64,000 nucleotides of DNA from Anisus vortex (taxonomy: Eukaryota > Mollusca > Gastropoda > Planorbidae): positions 20,222,926 to 20,286,925 of the forward strand of contig OX421506.1 in NCBI GenBank assembly GCA_949126835.1. Reading direction: 5' to 3'. This document shows positions 22,814 to 35,152 of the stretch, piece by piece; position 1 is the first letter of the stretch, and the number at the start of each line of letters is the position of its first letter. The position numbers were made by a program, and so were the translations under genes. The notes beneath the pieces are model-generated. The model made no database searches. It had not been told where the DNA came from and saw only the letters and a list, made by a program, of their open reading frames with translations.

Positions 22814-23850
22814 TAACACTAGGAATGTATTGAACTCATCTGCTAGCCTACTAATTAAGGCGCCACACACCACGCACCCATGATTCTGTAAACATTTTGA
22901 CAGAGAATGGAGAAAGAAAATATAGGCCCTAATCATGCATCCAGTCAAAGAAAGCATTATGCCTATAATGTTTGCATAATTTTCGATTGCACTCCTCCAT
23001 TTTCGAAATCAACTTAAAGGTTCTATTTGGGTTATTTGTGCCATGCACAAAACATTTCTTAAATCTGTCATGCAAATTATGTTTTTTTGAAGCTGTTACA
23101 TTTTGTCACAAAGGACAATTCCGTTACTCTCATTCCTTTCTTGACCTGCACACATAGGGCCTACATCACTGGGGCATCTTGTTTCAGATGACCGGTTAAA
23201 CTTGATAGATGAGATAGGCCTATGCCTTGAGCAAATGCTGTAGACTAGTGTAGACCTACATATTTGGGGGGGGGGGGGGAAGAGGGATTATCAGAAGTCT
23301 TCACTATCCTGGAGCAACTCATCAGGGAAAATACAACTCTAAAATCAGATGCAGTTTTATTCTCAACACTGTTTCACCGTTTCGTTTCTAAGCCTTTGAA
23401 AGTCTGTTCTTCCAGAAATCATTGATGCCTAGGGGTATCTTCAAACAATATGAATGGACCTGAAACAAAGTTCTGTCAAGCCTTCTTTCGAAAGTGAGAA
23501 AAGATAGTGGATAGTGCAATGGACATATTTTTAAAACAAATGTGGATGAGCATGGAATGTTGAATCCGCAACGAGTGTATGGAAAAGCTAGGATTAACTG
23601 ATGGAGCGCTGGAATTGGTGCTGAGCTGAGACGGGAAATGCTCTCTGTCATAAACAGGTTTGTGGAAGTAATATCCTGCCAAAAAAATCAGCAAGTATCT
23701 TGCAACAAGTTAATATGCTTTTGTAACATCGTCGAAAATAATAATAATAATATAATGGATATTTATTGGATCCATACTATTAAGTTGAGCATGCTCTGTG
23801 CGCTCTTGAAATAAATTGCAGTGGCATGCTATGTAAGGCACCTATCCACT
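22814..23850. other. Intergenic, no gene seen
   Basis: No supported exon. Contains a 14-base G run at 23266-23279. Confidence 0.4.
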
Positions 23851-23854
23851 AGCC

Positions 23855-24340
23855 AAAGAGAAAGATCTTTAAGCTCTTTTAAAAAGACTCTCTTTTGTTT
23901 CAGATTGTCTCAGTGTCTGAGGCAAGCTGTTCCATATAGAAGGTGCCACAGATTCAAATGAGCGCACTCCAAGAGAGGCCTACTTCTTTTTTTGTGTCCA
24001 GTCACACTGGGGATTCTAAGGAGTGACTGTTATGAGGAACGCAGTTCCTTTGATGGCGCGTGCTTTGATATAAGTTCTTAAAGGTGAAGGCAGGAAGGAG
24101 CAGTGCCATTTATACATCCGTAGGTAATGGACATAATCTTGTGATCAATGCGCTTCATTACAGGGAGCCAGTGGAGATCTTTTAGAACTGGAGAGATAAA
24201 TGATCCTGCCTCTTTAACACCGCGACACAATGCGTGCTGCATTGTTATTTACCCGCTGGAGTCTCTGCAGCTGGTTCTGGGACAAACCCCACTGACAACT
24301 GTTGTAGTAATCCAACATTGACATAATTAGAGAGACTGCT
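23855..24340 (-). mobile_element. LINE (CR1/L2/jockey-type) RT C-terminal remnant
   Basis: Minus-strand translation contains QRLQRVNNNAARIVSR near 24270, then sequence corresponding to the usual HWLPV-type and final FK-type motifs of LINE pol C-termini, interrupted by stops and frame shifts. It is a decayed fragment. Confidence 0.6.
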
Positions 24341-24344
24341 ATGG

Positions 24345-25600
24345 TAGTGGTCGTTCTTCTATTGAGTGGAGGTCGCAGCTGACCCAGGGCATGTAAGTAA
24401 GCTTAGTTGAAACGAACAAGCCTTAACCACAACACTGATATGTGGAACCATGGTCAGTTTATTATCAAGGTCTCTAACAGTGTTGGACAACGTTATCTTG
24501 GAAGACTAACATCCGAACAACAGATAATTGCCCCCTTTTCGTCCTCATTTAATTGAACTCTGTTTGCCACCATCCATGCCTTCACCATTAGCTAATCAAA
24601 TACTCGTTTAAAACAGAGATCAATGTTTAAAACATCACAAAAAGCTATGATATTAATAAACGTCTTAAGACAAAATTTTCAGGTGCGCCCAACTCAAGGT
24701 GCAACCACTCTTTTTAAACTATGACTATGTCCTTGCTCCAATGCATATTGCCTAAGGATGTCTAGAGTCTAGATAAAGGGCTGAAATATTATAAGACAAA
24801 CGAACGAAAACCATTTGAATGGATCGTTGACTGAATGGCTCCATTGGTGTATGGCTAAATGGATATTCAAAGCAAAGCTTAAAGTTATAAGTTAAAGGAG
24901 ATAGATAAAGAGTGAGTATGAGAGAGATAGTATGAGAAACGATAAACTGAATGAATGGATTAACCCTTCCCGTACCGACCTACTTCTATCTATGCTGCCT
25001 TCAGTTCCGTTATATACGCGCCCGGGACTGTAAGGGTTAAGCTTATTATGGATTACTCAATATCTCAACTAAGCACCAAATTTCTAACGTGTGAAATCAG
25101 GGGACTTGATTACTCTACGTCACCAGGTTAAACAAGTTGCATGAGTTATGCATCTTGTTTTATCAACCTGTATTACACGTCTTTTTATAATGATGAAACT
25201 TAATTTTTAAAAATGGTTTAAATTGAAAGAATATAAGATCTTGAGTTTGTTTGTTTGTTCATATATTTCGTTTAATAATGTATTTTTATTTTTAAACTAA
25301 AGCTTAGGTTTTAGAGGGTGGTGTCATGATGCTTCTAATTCGGTGCAATGTGTTAGAATTTAGGTGGGACTCCATTTTGTTTTGTTGCCGTGGCCGTGTT
25401 ACTGCTTTTTCAAATGCATGTTGACTAGAGCTTTACGATTTGTTAAGTAGGCCTACTCTGTGATCCAGTTTAACAGTCAAAGAACAATATATGGTTGTTT
25501 AATAGCTTTAGGATTATACCTTTTTTGCAGACCTTATCGACCATTCTAGGTCGACACAGACAATGGTCGTTGTTTCTTTTCGTATATTCTATTTCTTGGG
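24345..25600. other. Intergenic, no gene seen
   Basis: No supported exon, RNA gene or well-defined repeat. Confidence 0.35.
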
Positions 25601-25604
25601 AAAT

Positions 25605-26372
25605 TTAAGCTATTTGGTCTTCTGATCTACTTTTCCTGAATTCTGCCTGTTCGTCTACCAATAGATTTTCGATTTCAAGAATCCACGTGAGCCTATTGTT
25701 GACCAATCTTTCCATTAGTTTGCAGACGAAGCTGGTTAAACTTAGTGGGCGGTATCTGTCAACTTGGTTTTTCGTGCCAGTGGCGTAGCTAGAGGGAGGG
25801 GGAGAGAGGGTCCACATTTGAAAATTCCCCCGGGACCTTACTTGAGGGGGGGGGGGCCCAAAGGAGTGTCCGAATTGTTTTTTTCTCATGTCATAATGTC
25901 AATGAACAATGAACAATATTTTATTTGCCACATAGTACATAGGTACAATAAAGGCATAATCAAAAGCATAAGAAAATTATAGTATTAGTCTGTATTAGTA
26001 AATAATAAATTGAACAATAATAGTAATACAAATATTAATAATAAAAATGAAGATAATAATAAATTTATTAATTAAAGGTATCCTAAAAGAAAATTCAGGG
26101 GGATAATTAGTTTATAATACAATTTTTAGGGGAAAAAAAACAAGAAAAAAACAAAAACTCAATTTACGAACTAACATAGACATACAGGTACATCACTTTC
26201 ATTAGACATTTAAGAAATCATTCACAATTTTTCTTGCGGCTTTGTATATTACATTACTTCCACGACTATCTCGCATAGTGTCGAATGTCAAAATGCAGGG
26301 GCCCCTAAAATTGCCCCCAAATCTCTAGCAACGGCACTGTTTCGAGCTTTAGTATAAGCTTAGATATCATAG
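25605..26372 (-). mobile_element. Jockey-type LINE RT fragment split by a MITE
   Basis: Minus-strand 25605-25760 encodes DRYRPLSLTSFVCKLMERL and then a motif like LVDEQAEFRKSRS, the RT core of jockey-type LINEs. The upstream part continues on the other side of the inserted MITE (26340-26372), where ILKLEK matches the usual ILKPGK just before the RYRP motif. The copy is decayed. Confidence 0.72.
25778..26339. mobile_element. hAT-type MITE, 562 bp
   Basis: Ends are CAGTGGCGTAGCTAGAG and, on the opposite strand, CAGTGCCGTTGCTAGAG. Flanking 8-bp direct repeats TTTCGTGC (25770-25777) and TTTCGAGC (26340-26347) match at 7 of 8. No transposase inside. Eight-bp duplications and CAG-starting ends are typical of hAT elements. 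Confidence 0.82.
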
Positions 26373-27040
26373 CCTATCTTTTTTTTTACACATATAAATA
26401 AAAGTTTGTTTATGTTATATGTGTGAGTGTCTGTATGTATGTATGGTTAGGTCTGTGTGTGTGAGATGTGTGTGACAACTTTTTACGAATCCCAACGTTT
26501 TGTTTGATTTTTTTAATTTATTACTTGGTAAGAGGGCTTAATGAAATTGTTTGAGTAAATATAAATGGGTACAAATTAGTACATCTTGCAACTTTAAAAA
26601 AAAATAAAAATAAAAAATACAATTTACTTTAAATTTCTATTGTAGCAGCTTGTGCTGCGGATACTGAAGGGCTAGCTCAGATACTTGGTAGGTCCACGAA
26701 AGTCATCATATCTCTGCAAGAATCTTGTCAGCGCCTAATTGATGACAAGCAGACGTAAAAGATGTTCTGGAGCTTATTTGTTTTTACAATGAATCCGTTG
26801 GGTTAACTTAATATTTCAAAATAACGTTAAAATTACAACTATTTTATGCATACTAGGGCAATGAAAACATTGGACTTAGACTTAGATGTACTAGATGAAA
26901 TAAATACAAATGAAACCAACATTTTTTTCCCCACTTTTATTCTTTAATAAATTGAATGCAATAAAAAAATGACACCCATGTTTTCGTACCATCATTACAC
27001 GTTTACAATAATAATAACAAAGAAAAACATGACTTAGTAA

Positions 27041-27212
27041 AGTACCCTTCGGACCAAACTGATCATAGGGCTGGTGAAGCCGCGTTCACCAGTTTCTGTG
27101 GCCACGGCATACAAGGCGATGTGTGGCCAGCACAATGCACAGCACCTTTTTTTTTACTTTACCCCAACTAATGTCAGGTACCCATCAGAGCTGGGTAGAC
27201 TCAGGGACACCC
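27041..27212 (-). repeat. SINE copy, minus orientation, head missing
   Basis: Shares the core (GGGTACCTGACATTAG on the minus strand) and the 3' end (CCCTATGATCAGTTTGGTCC then AGTACTTTACT-like tail) with the other copies. The tRNA-like head is missing after GGGACACCC. Confidence 0.75.
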
Positions 27213-27539
27213 CTGTGACGGAAAAGATGGAAGCTAGTTTAATATACTCTTTTATATTTAACTGTGTACATGGTGATTTTTGTTTAACAAAGAGTGTCTT
27301 GTTATTCTTGTGAACCTGTTACTCACCCAGTTATTATGACTATTCATCCCAGCTCGACAGATGTGTATCAAATATATTATGTTGAAGATTATTTACTATG
27401 TGGTATTTCTTTAGTTGAAAATAACGAGCTGCAAATCGCCCTGAAAATCCATTTACTTAAGACAAGATTAATATAATTTACACAAATTAAAACAACTAAT
27501 TACACGATTGCTACTACTAATACTGAGACTATGACTTCT

Positions 27540-27835
27540 GTTTTACAGAAAGTTAAAAAGGACGCCATCAGAAGCACATTGAACTCAGATATACCTAAAG
27601 ACAAAAACACTTTCATTATCCCTTATGCGAGAACAAATGCATAAAAGTACTCTTTCTTCCCCAGTGGCATTCAGGCATGAAATGGGTTGCCCGAACAAAC
27701 CAAGAAAACCAGTAACTTAACATCATTTAAAAAATTAATAAAAATGCAAGACTGGCCTCGGACCACGGATGAACGTAGGACGCAATAATCTTCTTTATAG
27801 AAGGAGCGTCTATAATGTATAAGATAAGATAAAAA
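27540..27835 (+). mobile_element. LINE 3' end with GATAAG tail
   Basis: Translation in one frame reads YSFFPSGIQ, then NGLPEQTKKTSNLTSFKKL, the usual C-terminus of jockey-type pol, with in-frame stops. It is followed by a conserved 3' noncoding segment (CTTCTTTATAGAAGGAGCG) and a short ATAAGATAAGATAAAA tail. A minus-strand piece of the same 3' end lies near 58.1 kb. Confidence 0.68.
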
Positions 27836-27944
27836 TGATCGTGAAAAAAATAAAATAATAAAATACACGTGTTAACCTCATGCATGGATAGTTTTTAATT
27901 TGGTTACGTCCCCACACACCAGTACAGTGAATTATTGATTGTTG

Positions 27945-28030
27945 CCTGTGTATGTGTGTGTGTGTGTGTTTGTGTATGTGTTTGAGTGTCTGTATTGTAT
28001 GTATGGTTAGGTCTGTGTGTGTGAGAAAAT
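27945..28030. repeat. TG-rich microsatellite
   Basis: Run of TGTG and TATG units with few interruptions; the complementary minus-strand ORF is His/Thr-rich and I take it to be spurious. A related TG-rich stretch lies near 26415-26470. Confidence 0.7.
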
Positions 28031-28354
28031 TATTCAGGTATCCGTATGTTTGGTTAAAGTTGTCAATTTCATTTAAATTTTTTGGTGTAAGTAGCAAAAA
28101 AAAAAAAAAAGGTCACTACTTATTGATCTACAGTGAATGTGTCGTAATGTATAATTATCTCCCGTGAATCCCGCATTTTGATCAAATTATTTATACATTT
28201 TTTGGAGTTAGGTCACGTGTGTAGATCTTCTCGTGAATATAGATAGATTCCCGTATTTTATCTAATTAAATAAACATTTTTGGATACAGAAGGTGGGGGT
28301 ACGTATTGATCGACCTTCTCCTGAATATTGTTAATTGTTCAACACAAAAAAGCA

Positions 28355-28980
28355 GAGAAAGATACATAGATACATTGATAGAGATAAATAGATAGATAGA
28401 TAGGCAGATAGATAGATAGACACATAGATAGAGAGAGAGGGATAGAGGGAGAAGGTAGTGTATATTATTCTATAGAAACAGAGAAAAAAAGGCAGAGATA
28501 GATAAAGAGTTAGAGAGAGACAGAGAGACAGAGATATAGAGGGATAGCGAGATAGAAAAATACATAGATAAATAGATAGAGAGATAGAAAAGAAAAAAAA
28601 AGCAGAGAAAGATACATAGATACATTGATAGAGAGACAGATATATAGATAGATAGATAGATTGATAGAGAGATAGAGAGAGATAGAAAGATACATAGATA
28701 CATTGATAGAGAGATAGACAGATAGATTGAGAGCTAGATAGAGAGAGAGAGAGACAGAGGGATAGAGGGAGAGTGTAATGTATATTATTCTATAGAAAGA
28801 GAGAAAAAAAAGGCAGAGATAGATAGATAAAGAGATAGAGAGACAGAGATATAGAGGAATAGCGAGATAGAAAGATACATAGATAGATTGATAGAGAGAG
28901 GTAGATAGATAGAGAGATAGAGAGACAGAGGGACAGAGATATAGAGGGATAGAGGAATAGAGAGAGAAAAGAGACGCTAT
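28355..28980. repeat. GATA/GACA/GAGA microsatellite
   Basis: About 620 bp of tetranucleotide and dinucleotide purine-rich repeats with a larger internal duplication: the stretch around 28470-28560 recurs around 28790-28880. The Ser/Leu/Tyr-rich minus-strand ORFs are by-products of the repeat. Confidence 0.92.
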
Positions 28981-29085
28981 GAGTGTGTGTGTGAAAAAAA
29001 AAGATCAATAATGCTAAATTACATATTAATTATAGATGTGGGCTTATGTTTAGCGGTAAACACATACGACATTATACATTCAAAT

Positions 29086-31790
29086 TAGAGACCGACCGAT
29101 ATTCGTTTTCGTTTTCGGTTTCGGCGCCGAAAAAAGGCAAATTAACTTTTTCGGCGTATTTTCGGCTTTGGCAGAAGCCAAAAAGTTAGCATTCGGTTTG
29201 TATTCGGTTTCGGCCGAAACTGATATCAATTTTCGGTCTTGGGGTGTTAAAAAAAAAAGATTTTTGATCGATTTTGTTGGAAGTTTGGAAGAGAAAGCAT
29301 TCAAAAAGCGTGTCCCACGATATTTTTTTTTTTGCTACTCGAAGAAATATTTAAAAACTATGTTTCCTTCGCACAAAACGTTTCCTTAACATTGAATACT
29401 TTTCAAACACTAATTCGTCGAAGGGGCGACTCTTGGTCTAGTCCATTTTTTTGAAACGCAAATTCAGTTTGAGCTCTAATAGTCAGTAGTCGGCCACTAA
29501 GTCTTGTTTTGACATTGTTGTGAAGTGGATGCATGCTATCCTTGAGTATTTTATCGACTTTGTTAAAATATTTTGTCTGGAACAGGCAGGGTTATTTGTG
29601 TGATTTTTGCCGCTCTTTTTATAAGACCATCCAATCGGCGATTCAGTTTTGATGACGTGTTCCCTTTCCAACAAGCTATTGCATAAGTTAACAGGTCTTT
29701 TATTGCTGCATGTAAAAGTGATTTGTAAAGTTTTTATTTATTCCAAAGTTGGTAAATTTATAGAGACTAAAGATTATTTGTCTAACTTTCTTTGCTAACA
29801 AACGGATTTTTTTTATCACCTCAAACAATGTCGAAAAATATAGTGTGGGATTACTTCACAAAAATCGATTCTGATTTAAGCACGGCGCAGTGCAAAGAAT
29901 GCAAAAAAACTGTTATCACTAGGCAGCGAGAAACCAAGATTTCATACAGTTTCAGGCTTGAAAAGTCATTTGGCCAGCTGGCACAAGAAGCTCCATGGTA
30001 CGTATCTCAAGCGGTCCATGAACGACGGAGCAGAGCGTGCCGCCAAAAAGATGACGATAGAAGAGAAAGCAACTAAACATGTATTACCAAATTTTGTGCA
30101 GACGTCCTTGAAATCAATGATCGATAACAGAATGGTCTGGTCTGATGACCACGTTGCAGTTCAGCGAATTGATAAATGCATCATGGACTTGATCGTTGTC
30201 GACACATTACCCTTTTCAGTAGTTGAAGGTGAGGCATTCAAAAGACTGACCATTGGTGATCCACTCAGCGCTCATCGCTATAAAGTAAAAAGCGAAAAAT
30301 ACTACCGAACAACGCTGATGTCTGCCACCTATGACAAAGTCGTGAAACATGTGAAAAATCTGTTGCATGAGACTACCTAGATATCTTTTACAGCAGATGG
30401 ATGGAGCAATCCAACAAAATCATGTTCTTTACTAAGCTTCACGGGTCATTTTATTCATGATGCTGTGCGGCGTAAAGTTATTTTGAGTGCGAGGTGCTGG
30501 ATGAAGATCATGATGAAAATTATCTTGCATCAAAACTAACTTGTTGAAGCCATGACGAAATGGGAGATCGCGGAGAAGATTCACGTGGGGGTGCGTGACA
30601 ATGCTGCGAACAGGAAAATGCAATGAGAGTCGCAGGTGTCACTGGTATTGGTTGCATGCCACACACATTGCAGTCGGTTCTGCATGACACCTTGTTTACG
30701 CAGACTTCAGTAGAAGCTGTCGTCAAGAAGGCGCGCAAGATTGTTACTCACTTTAAGCATAGTGAACAGGCGTGCCGCCATCTCGTGGAACAACAGCTGA
30801 CGGTTAAATCCCCAAAACATTCCCTTCGGCAAGATGTTGAGACTAGATAGAATATCACATACAGCATGCTGGAGCGACTGGTTGAACAACACAAGGCCAT
30901 TAATATGTACAGCGTGCAGCGTGACGGAATCGAAAGTTTCTCAATAGCAGAGTGGGAACTGGCTGAAAGAATAGTTACAATTTTAAAACCATTTTACACT
31001 GCAACGCAGGAGATTTGTCCTGATGATGCATGCATTTCTGTTGTAATACCGCTTGTCTCAAATTTAAAACATATGCTCAACACTACAGCAGCAGATCATG
31101 GCCTCAAGCAAATGAAAGCAGCGCTGCGTGATGCATTGACCCGTCGATTCTCTCATATCAGTTTCTCGGCACCCTTCCTTGCTGCGACTATGCTTGACCC
31201 ACGCTTCATAGATACATATTTTAATATGCAGGAGGCAGCAGAATCGAAACAATTGGTTCTGGACTTTCTACGTTCAGTCCACGAATATACTATTGTTCCA
31301 TCCACTGCTACCAGTGATAAAATTGTGCCAGGATTTGAGAGCAGCGAGACTTCCGAATCGGATAGGCCTACTCAAGGAGAAACTGATTTGTGGGCTGCGC
31401 ATGACAGACAGCTTTGCTATGTGAACCAATCACCAAATGTCGTCAGTCAAACTGACACCTCACCGTCGTACGAACAGCAGTTGCTAAATTAAATAAAAGA
31501 ACCGCGTCTGCCGCGAATGACCACGGACATATACGCGTACTGGCATTGCAGTCAATACCCACTGTTGAAAGCCACAGCTCGCAAATACTTGTCTGCTCCT
31601 CCGAACAGCGTTGCCAGTGAACAGCTGTTCAGTGCAGCAGGACAGTTGTATGCAGATCGACGTAACAACCTTGGGAATGTATCGGCGGTTTACACACTAC
31701 GCCAGTCTTTGAGGCCCTTGGGTACAGTAGTGGGCCAGGGCGATCAGAAACCAAGTAAAGAGAACAAAAACTAAATACCGAAAGGAAACG
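29086..31790 (+). mobile_element. Degenerate hAT/ZBED-type DNA transposon
   Basis: Left end candidate TAGAGACCGACCGATATTCG at 29086, followed by many copies of a TTTCGGTTTCGGC-like motif. The interior holds a broken BED-finger transposase. No matching right end was found before 32 kb, so that end is lost or diverged. The stretch around 29330-29445 resembles 39360-39470 in the MITE at 39 kb. Confidence 0.75.
29828..31774 (+). pseudogene. hAT transposase pseudogene (BED finger plus hATC)
   Basis: N-terminal BED finger: VWDYF, CKECKK, then KSHLASWHKKLH in another frame after a shift near 29960. Next comes a hAT central region (VVDTLPFSVVEGEAFKRL), a TADGWSNP motif near 30392 where hAT enzymes carry a catalytic Asp, and a C-terminal dimerisation domain (YPLLKATARKYLSAPPNS, then ASEQLFSAAG) ending at 31774. 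Stops at about 30378 and 31490 and several frame changes mean it cannot be functional. Host ZBED genes derive from this type, but nothing here indicates domestication. Confidence 0.85.
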
Positions 31791-31799
31791 TTCTCATTC

Positions 31800-32095
31800 C
31801 AGTTTTTATTGTATATATATATATTATTGTATATTTTATTGTATATTTTTTCTTTCTCTCTTATCAAAACACATTGTAGTCATTCGTTTCTCCGTCATTT
31901 TGACGGGCATAACCACTAGTATATATATAAATATATAAATAAACAAACTCACCGTAATTATATAGGCCTATATTGATAATATATAGCCTATATATATATT
32001 ATATAGGCCTTTATATCGACATATATATCACTCTCTCTCTCTATCTAGCTCTCTGTCTCTCTCTCTATATATATATTCGCATAACCAAACATCTA
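31800..32095. repeat. AT- and CT-rich simple sequence
   Basis: Runs of TATA, TAGGCCTATA and CTCTCT units. No gene is visible. Confidence 0.6.
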
Positions 32096-32099
32096 ATTT

Positions 32100-33416
32100 A
32101 ATCATTATGATGTTTTTAATAAATGTTGCTATTAGCGCTCAAATAATACTAAACAAATGACACGCGGTTTTGTTTTCATAACAGGTTTGTAGCTATTTAT
32201 AACAGTAGCTTTTCATTGGCCAAAGCAATCGCCTGACGACTGTATAAAGTTTGTATACGGACACGCAGTCGAAGCATGCATATAAATTGTAGTTAATGAT
32301 TGGTATAGAGAGTAATACAGTCGAATCCACGTTCCATGGCCCTTCCTTAAACTGCTTCAACTTCCGATTCGATGCCGGTAGTAGAGTTTCTGTGGCAAGG
32401 ATTTTTTTAATTGTGCAGGCTCCATTTAAAAATAGTCTACCTTATCTGAATTTGTTGAAGGTAAGAGTTTTTTTCTCAGTACTTATTCACAAAAATGATA
32501 CTAGGCAGTTAATAGCTGTTAATATATATCTATATATAGGCCTATGGATATGTTTCCTCTTGATATTTTAAGGCAGTTTTGTTGTTTGTTGTAGGAAGGG
32601 TAGGGCCTACACGATTTTCAATTTAACACGATGTTTTAAATTATGTTATATAATCTAGACTAGTTATATAAGTTATATTTATATAACCATGCCTTACAAT
32701 GGCTAACGTGTCGGTCACGGATAACGTTCACCATTGTAATTCGAGTTGAATATCTGGGTAAGATTATCCGGATTCAAAAGTGACAAAAGCCTACGATCTT
32801 TAGCTTTTTTATTCTAAATTCCTTAACTGGTTACTAGTCTAGTAACTAGCCTAGATTATTATCTAGACTAGATACGATCTAGATGATCTAGACTAGATCT
32901 AGTCTAGACATCTAGATCTATTTCTAAACATTTTACAAATTTTATTACTACCTACTTTACACGACTGTTAGTGTTAGTGACATTAGTGATAGTGTTAGTA
33001 AAGTTATTAGTTAAAAAAGGTGTAGGCTACAGCTAGCAACTAGCCAAGCTTCTACCATACTTAACTTATTCCATATTTAAATTTACTCCATACTTAAACT
33101 TCCTACACTTAAAACACACTTGTTAAAGAACTTCTTAGACTTATTGTTACAATACCCCAACGGAGTACGTGTAGCAGAAATGTTAACAGTGGTTACACCA
33201 CATTGACATTATAAATTAAATTATTATGCCACATACATTTGATACATATCATTTATGATTATGGCGAGTCACTTATGACTTATGGGGCGTATGGGCTTCT
33301 AGCTGCTTTGCTGCACTGAAGTCTGGAGACTGAGATACACGATGATTATGATGCATGCATGCAGTCAGTTGACATGAAATAATCAACATATTTTATCATA
33401 TTTATAAAGACTAGTA
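32100..33416. other. Intergenic with a CTAGA-motif cluster
   Basis: No gene supported. Positions 32831-32930 hold a dense cluster of CTAGA, TCTAG and AGATCT words in both orientations, forming overlapping short palindromes. Confidence 0.45.
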
Positions 33417-33650
33417 TGGGGCACGGTGGCACGACATTTGACTGGTGATCTCAAGGTTCTGGTTCGAATCCTGGTGCAGGCTAGGATTTTTTCCAGGGTG
33501 CTCCTGTGTCTACCCAGCTCTGATGGGTACCTGACATAAAATAAAGGCAGCTAGGCATTGTGCTGGCCACACATTCCCTAGTATGGGGTGGCCACTGAAA
33601 CTGGTGAACGCTGCTTCACCAGCCCTATGATCAGTTTATGATCACGATTG
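33417..33650 (+). repeat. SINE copy with an intact B box
   Basis: Starts GGGGCACGGTGGCACGAC. A perfect RNA polymerase III B box GGTTCGAATCC lies near 33461. Core TCTGATGGGTACCTGACAT and end GCTTCACCAGCCCTATGATC are shared with the other copies. Confidence 0.85.
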
Positions 33651-34514
33651 AGAGTTTGCTGATGGCTGACCAAGCAAGAGTTTGTTTGTCACCAATTGAA
33701 TCATTTTAATACAAAATCTTTGCATTGAAAATCATTGCCATGTCTCTCAAAAAGTTGTAAAATAATGGAAATGAAATTTATTTAAGTCATTTTTTGGAGT
33801 TTTTCAATTGTTTGGGTTCCTTCCCCTAAAAAAAATTAATTAATTATAAGTGTTTACGTTGGCAAAAGAAGTTTAGGAGACATTGCTTTAACACTAAAAT
33901 GTAGTTAAACTAAAGTTTAATTTATAAACAGTCAAAGTGGCTACACAGTTGTTTTTTTCTACATTATATCAGCTTAGAAGCTATTTATTTTATCACCATG
34001 ATCTATTGAGAGCCATGCATAAAATCATTCCTAAATTATATTTCTAATATTTTACTCACAAAGTTTGACTAAGCTAATTGTCTGAATGTAGGCGCACAAA
34101 AATGAATATGCAAACACATAATTGTTGCATTCATTTAATATTTTGATTATAGTTTTTCAAGAATTATTCATATTTTTTTATTAGTGCAATTAGTGCATTA
34201 GCACTAACTAAAATTTTCATTGTTTTTTTTTATTGATTATCATAGGTCTAATTAAGTCTAATAAATTAACGTAAAAAAGCATTCACTACTCTTGCTATTC
34301 AGTCTGCTGTCACTTGTGCAAATGTTGGGTTTGATCCATGAAGGAATAATTGTAAACCAGAAAAAAAAACATTTTTCTTCATCAGCATCATTGAGCGGGT
34401 TGAGCATAAGTGGTTGTCATATTGCCAATTATCCAATTATCGCTCCATATGATATATCATTGGGCGAACAATAAATATCTTTATGTTATTAAAATACCTC
34501 AAAAGAACAACATA
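33651..34514. other. Intergenic, no gene seen
   Basis: AT-rich; no supported exon, RNA gene or well-defined repeat. Confidence 0.35.
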
Positions 34515-34522
34515 CCCTATAG

Positions 34523-34727
34523 CAGTGATGGAGTGATGGCAAACCTTTTTGAGGCCGCATGCCCAAAGTACAATACAAGACCAGCTTATTTCTTTTATCG
34601 TGCCAACACAACACTTTAAACCAAATACCATAACTTACCTGTTCCATTTTTGGTAAATGCTCGCGTGTCCACAGAAATGGCTCTGCGTGCCAGCTGTGGC
34701 GCGCATGCCAGAGGTTCACCATCGCTG
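34523..34727. mobile_element. hAT-type MITE, 205 bp
   Basis: Ends CAGTGATGG and (opposite strand) CAGCGATGG with further imperfect pairing (GGCAAACCTTTTTG against GGTGAACCTCTGG). Perfect 8-bp target duplication CCCTATAG at 34515-34522 and 34728-34735. No coding capacity. Confidence 0.88.
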
Positions 34728-34772
34728 CCCTATAGACATGTTCTGCATCATAATCATATAATAAATCATAAT

Positions 34773-35152
34773 CAGGGTTCTCACACAGTTTGAAAAAGTG
34801 TGGAGTTTAAAAAAAAACAAATCAAGGCCTGGATAACCTTGAATATCGGCATTTCAGCCTGGAAAAATAGCCAGTCAGCCTGAAAATGTATTTAAATCTA
34901 TATTTATATCTAAATTTATTATAAAAATGAAGCTCAGAAAAAAAACGCCAATCTCATTTTTATATGCCACAAACGCCCATTGACCGAGCCTTAGATTAAT
35001 ACCCCATTTACGCAATATTTAGGTCACTTAGGAGGAGGAGGCGTGTGACCATTTCCCAAATGTGTTCCAGCAGCCTGGAATTTGGCTCTTATAGCCTTGA
35101 AATAGTCTGAAAACAGCCTTGAATTTTTTCTGAAAAAAATGTGAGAATCCTG
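34773..35152. mobile_element. hAT-type MITE, about 380 bp
   Basis: Ends CAGGGTTCTCACA and (opposite strand) CAGGATTCTCACA. Flanks share CATAAT directly at both ends; an 8-bp CATAATCA reading overlaps the terminal CA. No coding capacity. Confidence 0.72.

Noticed and set aside
28470..29008. Minus-strand Leu/Ser/Tyr-rich membrane-like ORFs
   Set aside because: They are translations of the GATA/GACA microsatellite.
29828..31774. Domesticated ZBED host gene
   Set aside because: Several frameshifts and stops plus transposon end motifs indicate a dead transposon.
32296..32571. Possible first exon of the desaturase or a separate small gene ending at a GTAAGAG donor near 32461
   Set aside because: Only a donor-like string supports it. 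No homology, and the distance to the next exon is over 11 kb.
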